A DNA stretch of 64,000 nucleotides from assembly GCF_010183535.1 (NCBI RefSeq), contig NC_071333.1, positions 5,082,587-5,146,586 of the forward strand. Reading direction: 5' to 3'. Made by a program: the position numbers and the translations under genes. The notes below the pieces were generated by a model. The model made no database searches. It saw only the letters and a program-made list of their open reading frames with translations, and had not been told where the DNA came from. Shown piece after piece: positions 55,986-64,000 of this stretch (the stretch's first letter is position 1; each line of letters opens with the position of its first letter). Origin of the DNA: Caenorhabditis remanei. Its lineage: Eukaryota > Nematoda > Chromadorea > Rhabditida > Rhabditidae.

Positions 55986-57505
55986 TTATGGAAGAGGAGC
56001 TCCATCACGGATGGCCATTTCTTGCATAACATAGGCGACTGATCTGTCAATATAACTACCAATAATATCCACTCGTTGTCGATGGCATTTGTTGAAGCAG
56101 AAGCACTCTGAAATTATTGGAGAAATTAATAATCTTGTGAAAACGAACAGTTGTCTTGTTTTAACAATTCGGAAAAGGAAATGTTGTTTCTTCCATTCTA
56201 TAACTTACTGGAAAGTTCTTCGCGCAGTACTGCGACATACTTCATGGTTACCAACGAATTGATACATGGATAGATTGAAACGAAAATTGTAAACAGGTAC
56301 ACCAAGAATGATATTTGCAGGCCAAACATAAAAGTTACGAACATCAAAATGAATGGTGTGTAAAGAAATGTTTGAATTAAGAGACTTTTGGCAAGTTCTC
56401 GTTGAACCTTACGGGATGCATAGATTGGTACACCAGGTTCCTTGAATATTTGGAACATACGGCATATAATAAACACAATTGGAATGATTGGAATTATCAT
56501 TAGGAGGGATAAAACGAGTAATCCAATAAGGGACGGAAGATGGAAGCGAATAGTTCCAATATTCTTCTGATAATACTCTGCTCCAATATATGAATACTCA
56601 TCTGGTTCCATGCAATCGTTGGCCATGAATTCTTCATTCGTGGTTTGGTCCTTAGAAGCACTCGCTCCCAATAAATAATAAGTTGAGCATCCAAAGAGAG
56701 AAGAATAGAAAACGATGAGCAGGGTCCAGAGAATGAAAGATTTTTTAGAAAAAAGATGAGCGAGTCTTGACGGATTTGTGACAAAAGTATATCTGTATAG
56801 TACTTGGATGAAGACAGAAGAAATCATCATTCCAAAACAAGCGACAAAGGCTGCTAAAAGGAAAAATATTGAAAGTTGGGGACTGAAAAGCTAGCATGCT
56901 ATTTCTATATTTTCGAAACATTTTCTAATATCGGTTCATTAGAGTAACCTAAAAATTGCCAACTGCAAAAATAGAGAATTTACGCAAAATGTTAACGGAG
57001 TCGTCACCTGAGATATCTCAAGAGACCGCTTGACGTGTGCCCGCGTCGGTTTGAGGAGTTGAAGCGCATGCGCATTTTTTCAAAACAGCTTTTTCGACTA
57101 AAAATTAAAAATCCTGAAGGTGCCGCAGCTCTTTTAGAATTCTGGTTTTCAAACTGATTCAAACTGAAACTCACATAGTCCAATTGATTCAAATCTTTTT
57201 GGTAGTTTTGAGTATTTCTGAGGAGAGAATATGATAACCGAATTGCGGCCCATATGGATATTCTTCAAATAATAAACTATGGAATATTACAATTTGAAAG
57301 AACTAACCGGGTTGACAACAACATTACAACCGGAAAAGACTAGTCCGGCCACAGCAAACGCCAACATAAGATACTTGTAGTTTGCGAATCTTTTCTTTGT
57401 CCTCAAGAATCCAATTAGGGCACCGTTAATCGCGCCGGAAAGAACGATTCCGATACAGTAAAAGTAAAAACTTGCGCCAATCCATTTAGTTGAGCAGTCA
57501 CTCAT
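55986..57505 (-). CDS. Str-like seven-TM chemoreceptor, one phase conflict
   Basis: Predicted about 360-aa GPCR. Exons (complement): 57308-57505, 57175-57262, 56209-56882, 55986-56107. The first exon starts MSDCSTKWIGASFYFYCIGI and contains FANYKYLMLAFAVAGLVFSG, matching the TM1-TM2 region of the Str/Srj superfamily with a following NP. Exon 3 has FIQVLYRY, the family's TM3 H/QF.YRY motif, then RELAKSLLIQTFLYTPFILM before TM6 and SIYPCINSLVTMKYVAVLRE at the end of TM7. The tail exon is Cys- and Arg-containing (KCFCFNKCHRQR). Exon 2 ends phase 1, whereas exon 3 needs phase 2. Also, the exon-2 acceptor (TTTGAAG) is atypical. A one-base indel (pseudogene) or wrong exon-2 borders are both possible. 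Expected site is chemosensory cilia (family knowledge). Confidence 0.65.
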
Positions 57506-57689
57506 CGTTCCCGATGAGAAGAGTAGAGCTGAAAAAGTCGGAAGTGGAGAAATGAGATAGGTAAAAGGAAAGAAAAATGAAAAGAAGTGAGGCTAAAAAT
57601 CTTGAAATCAGAGAAAGGGAAGAGCGACTAATTATGTTGTGATAGCAGTGTCTCTCTAACGCACACTCTCACTCTTCTCACTAGGGACC

Positions 57690-58125
57690 TGTCGCTTAAT
57701 CCGAACTTTCAAATTTTTGTTACAGAATCATGTTAAAATCTCCCTATCCCCTCGTCGTCCCATGACGTTAATTTGCTGCCATCCTTCTATCCCCGATTTT
57801 TTTGCTTCCACCATTCCAATTTGGAATGCGATTACTACTAATGTCCCCCAATTCCTCCCTCCATCTAAATTCGAAACCCTTCTTAACTCCTCTATTACCC
57901 GTTTTTAGTATTTCGATTAATTGCCTGTTTTCCCCCGGTTTTCTTTTCTTAACTTGCTAACTTCATTAATTTTCTCCCGGTTATTTTACCCCTTATCCCA
58001 ATTCTCTCACATTTTCCTTCATATGTTACTAGTCCATCTCGTAAGGGATGTATCTAGTCTCCCCCTTTCTTAATGTTATTTTTTTTCTCTGTTATTCTAT
58101 TTGTCAATAAATAAATATATATATA
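57690..58125 (+). mobile_element. LINE 3' end fragment
   Basis: The frame 57717-57908 ends with FFASTIPIWNAITTNVPQFL and KFETLLNSSI, the WN.L-type C-terminus of CR1/jockey-like LINE polymerases. A pyrimidine-rich 3' UTR follows, ending in AATAAATAAATATATATATA. It is 5'-truncated and lies just upstream of the chemoreceptor gene. Confidence 0.55.
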
Positions 58126-59460
58126 CATAATCAAAGGGCAACAACAGAATATTTGGGATTGGATTGAGTCAGCGATAATTTAGAAGAGAAATTCTTGGAA
58201 AACGTTTTGGTAAACTAAAAAATAAAACAACGTATGATAATTGGACAAGAGATTTTGATGAATCAGCTTATCATCTAGAAACTAACAATGCATGACAAAT
58301 ATATAAATTTCTAACACTTGGAAGGACGGTGAAAACGAAAACTTTATGGCTTTCGGATAGAAAAAGATGGAGTCAGTTTTTATTACTTCAGAGGAACATT
58401 TTTATTTTACCAACCGTATAGAATCGAGGATCTTGCTGGTCATCTTCGAATGAAGTGCAAATAGAGCAGATAGAAGATCGGAATAACTAACGAGGGAGAA
58501 CGCAATAATTTTGTAATCGAAGAAAAGGGGAGCATTCTAAACACCCGCTTTGACCTTTCAATGGCTCCAAAACACTCTGTCATGTTTTTAAACTTAGCAA
58601 AAAATAAAAGTGAAGATTGAAAATGCATTCGCTGAGAGCGGAAACCTGGATTTTTGACCAATGCGATAGAAAAATCTTCGCTTCAGGATATTTAATGCGA
58701 AAGAATTCATAGTTGCGGAGTGGTAGGAGGAAGTTGATAAGATGAGAAGCTGGTAGGAGAAAGAAGGAAAATGAAAAGGAGACAAGAAATCAAAATGACG
58801 GAGGATTCAGACTTCCATCTCTAATTTCTAAGAGCCCTTTTTTATGATCATCTTTTCCAAAAATCTTGCTACTGTTTTATTATTCCAAATTGATATCTAG
58901 AATTCCTATCCTTTCTCTTTTATCTTCAGTGAAAAATATAGAAAGATGGAATTGTGTAAAAGCCAAAAAATCAAAAAAGGGAGGAAAAATTAGTCTTACG
59001 AAATAGGTATCTCAACACCATACACTCTCTCCTTCCTCTTGGGATCTGTTGCTTAATCCGAAATTTTGGATGCGGTTGTCACATGATTAAAAAGTAAAAG
59101 TACAATAATAATCAAAGTTAATATATCAAGCATCAGAACGAGAAGATTCTGAAATGATCACCACTAAAACACGGTGTGAATGTTTTGATGTCTCTATCTA
59201 AAATCTCGGTCTAAAATCTCAATCTAGGGGAAGTGTCGCCTGAACGATAGTGATTGCCATCGGCCGCGACAATAGCAGAAAATTTAATCCTTGTGTAAGT
59301 TAGGTTCACCATGTCTTAATTGGAAGACCTCGGCGTATTATTGCTGACCAGAAAAGAAAAATTCATCAGAAATCCACTAAAATGTCCGATCGCAATTCTC
59401 ATTTACTGTTAAAAATTGAGTTTAGAAGTTAAACTATCGAAAAAGTAGAAGGAAGTGCTT
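58126..59460. other. Intergenic; possible duplicated receptor promoter remnant
   Basis: The block at about 59020-59058 (CACTCTCTC... then GTTGCTTAATCCGAA) resembles that upstream of the chemoreceptor at 57665-57705 (GTCGCTTAATCCGAA). This hints at a decayed duplicate. No exons are supported. Confidence 0.3.
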
Positions 59461-60191
59461 TGGAAACCTAATACAGACACGAATATAAACAGATGAGTTA
59501 CATTTCATCGGATCAAATATTTCTTTCAGAAAGAGAGTGGTTACATATTATCTAATGATAGCACTTTGCTTCAAAAAGTAATTAAAATTTCTTTATTAGC
59601 AGCTAGTAAAAGCTCAAATGAACTCATGACAATCCAATATTCTATCACGCGACTTTGTAGTTTTATTTGATTCCAAGTATTTGCGTGACTGTTTTTATTC
59701 GGGAAAACTTACAAACGTTTAACCGATATTGCATCACTTTCGTCAAAATTCCTTCCTTATTAGCTCTTTTGCTAGTTGTTGATTCAAGACATGAACCGGG
59801 AAGATCAAAGACTGTTTAGGTTTTCACACACTTACAAAAAAATTAATTCTTTTAGAAGTACAAAAACCAAAAAAACTAAGCTTCAGAATTCTCCTCACTT
59901 AATACAAAGCAGTATTTATATTTCCTTCTTTACAGAGAGGGTAATGAAAGAGTTACTGCTGGGCGAAGGATGATAATTTTTCTGTGATCACATCCACTCC
60001 CTTCTAAATTTTTTCAGCAATAGATGTTAAACCCTTCGAGTAAGAATGAAAATCCAAATACAGGTTTATTCAAGAAGTCCGGCTATTTAGTATGTGACTA
60101 TTGATTGATTTGTTTGAAGAACTTTCACCACTTATACAAATAAGTAAGAAAAAAGAAATAGTTAAAATTCAAAAGTCAGAGTGTTTAGGTA

Positions 60192-60510
60192 TTAAAAAGG
60201 GTTCCACAAAAAAAATATTACATCGAAATACATCGGAATTAGGAAAAGTGGGGAATATATGAGGGGGAAACTTATTCCATCAAAAGATAATCCTGTTGAT
60301 AAAAAATTAGCAAGTGTTATTAGTGTTGTTGTGAAGTTAAATATTTGATAGCACGCAGTTTTTGAAACCGTCTCGAGAAATGATGCCCTCTCTTGCAAAT
60401 TTTGATTTTTTTTCAACCTTTCAATGACACCGGCCAGCCCAGCTCCAAATGTCAGTGATTGCTCACAAGAACAACAAGAAAGCCGATATAAAATCACCTG
60501 GAACCGCAAC
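60192..60510 (-). CDS. Hypothetical exon, perhaps receptor-like
   Basis: About 105 codons open from a GGTTCCAG acceptor-like site at 60491-60498 or the ATG just upstream (60509). A polar region (VIERLKKNQNLQERASFLET) is followed by two hydrophobic stretches (FNFTTTLITLANFL; FPLIYSPLFLIPMYFDVIFF). This could be the TM6-TM7 exon of a serpentine receptor, but no diagnostic motif is present and no partner exons were found. Confidence 0.3.
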
Positions 60511-61012
60511 AGTATTCATTAGGGACGTGTGACTCTCCCCGCCAAACGCACTTCTCCTTCATCACTTTTCTAGAACTATTTGTTCACACTAACAGAGTCT
60601 TTAATCATCAGAATTCAGGTTGAATCAATCTTGAATCGAGAACTGCAATGCAAGATTGTAAACTCTGTAAATTTCTTTCCAATTTTTCGATATCATATGT
60701 TTAGCTCTGCCTGTCTTTTCCAACTTTACACGAGGTTCTCTAAAACAGCAAGTCAACTTCAAATTTATGTTGATGGGATGAAGTGGGATTTCTCTTACTT
60801 AGCCTTTTCCCACCTAATATAGATTAGTATATGTTTGCTTTTTGTCTCATAGACAGGATGACGAAGACTAAAGGATGTAAGATGCTGTTTAGTGTATTTC
60901 ACCGATCACATACCAGATTCTTTTTTCACAATACAAGTTGCAAAAAACTAAATTTTCTGATTGGGAAGGAGGATTCTGTGTAACAGGTCTGATAAGAGAT
61001 CAATATAAATTA

Positions 61013-62968
61013 AGACGCACTCTCTGACTCGTTCGAGCATCGATCAACAGACCATGTTCACCCGAAAAAAGTCGACCATCTCCGATTTGCCAATCCTTTT
61101 GATCAAAGATAGTACCAAGTGTTCTTAGCAAATTGGGGTACTTTTTGGTCAGGTCCGTCACCTGGGTACCTAGGAAAATCAAAAAATCGATATTTTTCGA
61201 AAATTTTTCCTGAAGGAGTTAGGAATGAAATCTCAACGGGAAATTAATGTAGACACTATTTTAAGCATTTTTTGTGTTCAGAACAAAATTCCAGCTCAAC
61301 ACCTTCATAGTGAAAATTTTGAAAATTTATGAAATTTTCGGGTTGTTTTCATGAAATCGCTTTTATCTCGGCAGGGACACGAGAAGACGGGCTTTTTTAT
61401 TTTAAATTCGAGATCTACATAAAATTTGGTATTGGATCCATGTTGTCCCTACTGGTATCTCTTTCTCCAAAGAACACTTTTTTCGGGAAGTATGAAAAAA
61501 ACTGCGATTTTAACTTTCAAGTCCTTCCAGTAAATTTTTTTTTGATGTTTCAAAATAATGGTTTTTTGAAGTTTTTCATTCAATCATGCTATTTTTATTT
61601 AGTTCCGGTACAATTTTCGATCATACCACAAAATTTTTTTTCGAAAATATTGAATTTTTTGATTTCTGAAAATTTTCTCCCGAATTGAATCATTCCGACT
61701 GAAATGTTAAGGATAGCATTATAAAATCAGGAGAATATAAATGGAATATTCTTTAGGTTCATAAAAAACTTGATTCCCACTGTCGGGTCACCTGCTACTT
61801 ACGTGTTCATGGTGAAAATCAGCGAAATTTTCAACTTGGGAAGTTGGTGCAAAGAAACTTTATACTTGCAACGTTATTTGACAGGGAATTGTGATGAATA
61901 TGACAGGAATAGTAAGAAAACGGCAAAAATTGATAGATTCTGCAAGATTTTCAAAAAAAAAACTTGAATAGTTTTTTCCTGATATCCATAAAAAGGTCAG
62001 ACCATTGAACATTTATGAGTCCTAATTTTTTGAAGCTTTTTTTGAAAATCTTGCAGAATCTATCAATTTTTGCCGTTTTCTTACTATTCCTGTCATATTC
62101 ATCACAATTCCCTGTCAAATAACGTCGCAATTATGAAGTACCGTTGCACCAACTTCCCAAGGTGAAAATTTCGCTGATTTTCACCATGAACACGTAAGTA
62201 GCAGGTGACCCGACAGTGGGAATCAAGTTTTTTATGAACCTAAAGAATATTCCATTTATATTCTCCTGATTTTATAATGCTATCCTTAACATTTCAGTCG
62301 GAATGATTCAATTCGGGAGAAAATTTTCAGAAATCAAAAAATTCAATATTTTCGAAAAAAAAATTTTGTGGTATGATCGAAAATTGTACCGGAACTAAAT
62401 AAAAATGGCATGATTGAATGAAAAACTTCAAAAAACCATTATTTTGAAACATCAAAATAAATTTACTGGAAGGACTTGAAAGTTAAAATCGCAGTTTTTT
62501 TCATACTTCCCGAAAAAAGTGTTCTTTGGAGAAAGAGATACCAGTAGGGACAACATGGATCCAATACCAAATTTTATATAGATTCCGAATTTAAAATAAA
62601 AAAGCCCGTCTTCTCGTGTCCCTGCCGAGATAAAAGCGATTTCATGAAAAAAACCCGAAAATTTCATAAATTTTCAAAATTTTCACTATGAAGGTGTTGA
62701 GCTGGAATTTTGTTCTGAACACAAAAAATGCTTAAAATAGTGTCTACATTAATTTCCCGTTGAGATTTCATTCCTAACTCCTTCAGGAAAAATTTTCGAA
62801 AAATATCGATTTTTTGATTTTCCTAGGTACCCAGGTGACGGACCTGACCAAAAAGTACCCCAATTTGCTAAGAACACTTGGTACTATCTTTGATCAAAAG
62901 GATTGGCAAATCGGAGATGGTCGACTTTTTTCGGGTGAACATGGGTGATCGAACGAGTCAGAGAGTGC
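61013..62968. repeat. Two-kilobase near-perfect palindrome (foldback)
   Basis: The left arm 61013 to about 61963 and right arm about 62035-62968 are inverse copies with very few differences. Outer ends are AGACGCACTCTCTGACTCG and CGAGTCAGAGAGTGCGTCT. Inner ends are GCAAGATTTTCAAAAAAA and TTTTTTTGAAAATCTTGC, leaving a loop of only about 70 bp. The mirrored ORFs in the arms (left 61329-61688, right 62452-62667) are translations of the repeat and show no domain. No short terminal repeat with obvious target duplication was found. Confidence 0.85.
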
Positions 62969-63158
62969 GTCTTAAAACTCATGCAGAATCGCTGAAAATG
63001 CTGAACAAAATTTTGAAAAACAAAGTGTATACGATTGAATAAATAATTTAGTCTACTTTTTTTTGAATTAATCATAAAACTGTATGATTGACTGAGGAGT
63101 CACAACATTATAATGAATACTGCTACATCTCCAAGTGTTTTTATATCGGTTTTCTAGT

Positions 63159-63344
63159 TACCGTAAAACCTCTAATAGAGGGGCACTCAATAGCAAGAGT
63201 TTGGAGCACAATCTGCCTAATGAGCTTCATAAGCATTCAGCTACATTTTGTCTGTTAACAACTTTTTGATATCTCCTTTTAGAAAAATACATACCGCGTT
63301 GAGTAGATTTCTTTGGAAAAACCTCTATTAGAGGCTCTACGGTA
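63159..63344. mobile_element. Short TIR element (Tc/pogo-type MITE)
   Basis: The ends are TACCGTAAAACCTCTAATAG and its inverse CTATTAGAGGCTCTACGGTA; both terminate in TA, as expected for TA-target Tc1/mariner/pogo elements. It is 186 bp with no coding capacity. A partial relative lies at about 55039, and TTAGAGGGGCAC is shared with the pogo-like relic at 39.8 kb. Confidence 0.65.
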
Positions 63345-64000
63345 TTCTCGTGATTAGATAATCCCAGTCATTCAAAACATGTTATGTCGGAAAATTGTTA
63401 GCAAAACAGAAGAAAGCAGTTTCATTCAAATTTTTCAAAAAAGGATTTGTTTTCCTAGTTTTTCTCCGAAACCTAGTGCTCTCAAATTTTAATTTTCTCC
63501 ATATTACCCGTCCTTGAATTTCCTGGAATGCTCTTTTTTGAATGGAAAACCAGAAAAAACTAAAACGGGAGAAATTTAGCAAAAGTGATTGCGATATGGG
63601 CTATACGTTTGTACTTTTTTTCAAAAAAAAAGTCACGCAAATATTTACGGACCTATTCACGTGGTAGCAGAAAAAGTGAGAACAATTTTTTCTATTAACA
63701 AAAATAGTTTTTGCATTTTTGATACCTAGTGAATAAGCCCATTAGAATCAAACAAAACTACGAAATCGCGTGATAGAATATTGGATTGACATGAGTTAAT
63801 ATGAGCATTTACTAGCTGCTAAGAAAGAAATTTTAATTGCTTTTTGAAGCAAACGTGCTATCATTAGATAATATGTAACCACTCTCTTTCTGATAAAAAT
63901 CCGTATCAGGTTTCCAAAAAATTGTTGAGGTCTTTGTAGAAAATCGCGATATCAAAAAAGCAAGAGCCTAAATTTGTTTCTTTCTTGTTTATTATTTTTT

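Larger units (their letters stand above)
59461..63920. repeat. Outer inverted repeat of a nested palindromic region
   Basis: The left arm at about 59515-59685 (AGAGAGTGGTTACATATTAT...) is the inverse of the right arm at about 63742-63898 (...TAATATGTAACCACTCTCTT). Most of about 170 bp is shared, including AATATTCTATCACGCG / CGCGTGATAGAATATT. The arms bracket 4.1 kb that includes the large inner palindrome at 61013-62968 and a short TIR element. Confidence 0.65.

Noticed and set aside
55290..56042. Plus-strand basic ORFs near 55.3-56.0 kb
   Set aside because: They overlap repeated GAAAACTGCACTTT/GCCAGYCGYCA blocks and run antisense into the receptor's last exon; frames are inconsistent.
61329..62667. 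Mirrored ORFs in the 2-kb palindrome as a gene pair
   Set aside because: Both are the same repeat sequence in opposite arms, with no domain, no splice structure and low-complexity ends.

Overview
The window is nematode nuclear DNA, almost certainly from a Caenorhabditis species. The DNA is AT-rich, introns are mostly short (about 45-130 bp) with TTTTCAG-type acceptors, and several ATGs sit just after a plausible trans-splice acceptor. The gene content also fits: MIG-18-like fibronectin-I proteins, a seven-TM Str-like receptor, a transthyretin-like protein, MADF-BESS and MBT chromatin proteins. All exon models below were hand-spliced from GT/AG sites and reading frame. Boundaries are therefore inferred, though most junctions keep phase exactly.

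Layout. 1-246: 3' end of a small one-TM protein gene. 1.4-2.5 kb: a doubtful small ORF, a hAT-type GC-rich MITE and a palindromic MITE. 2.7-8.3 kb (+): a 16-exon MBT-repeat protein with an exon-duplicated Ser/Thr-rich N-terminus and four MBT repeats. 8.7-12.1 kb: a head-to-head pair of secreted MIG-18/Fn1-like genes, the minus copy intact and the plus copy broken at its 5' end. 12.3-12.7 kb: LINE 3' end. 14.2-15.8 kb: a non-autonomous Helitron. 17.5-19.0 kb (-): a MADF-BESS protein. 19.6-24.7 kb (-): a cluster of very small one-TM proteins, two of them clear paralogues. 26.1-30.0 kb (-): a full-length DDB1/SF3B3/CPSF-A family protein with one frameshift. 33.8-35.5 kb (+): an intact 432-aa orphan protein with a decayed paralogue at 40.7-41.6 kb. 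Between them lies a nest of transposons: a Tc1-like fragment inside a Merlin foldback element inside a LINE reverse transcriptase, followed by a pogo-like relic. 42.1-48.4 kb (+): an 850-aa SET plus chromodomain protein whose middle is a tandem triplicate-exon duplication, carrying a second Helitron and a foldback element with a tRNA-like core in its introns. 49-52.7 kb: inverted duplication and dispersed repeats. 52.8-53.6 kb (-): transthyretin-like protein. 56.0-57.5 kb (-): Str-like chemoreceptor with one phase conflict. 57.7-64 kb: LINE fragment, a two-kilobase near-perfect palindrome within a larger nested inverted repeat, and a short TIR element.

Themes. Three genes are predicted chromatin or nuclear factors (MBT, MADF-BESS, SET-chromo), and one is a DDB1-family scaffold. 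They sit beside fast-evolving families (small TM proteins, Fn1-like secreted proteins, the orphan 432-aa family, a chemoreceptor), in which duplication and decay are visible side by side. Together with the density of nested foldback and Helitron elements this looks like a recombining, repeat-rich chromosome arm. No operon, rRNA, intact tRNA or CRISPR was seen.
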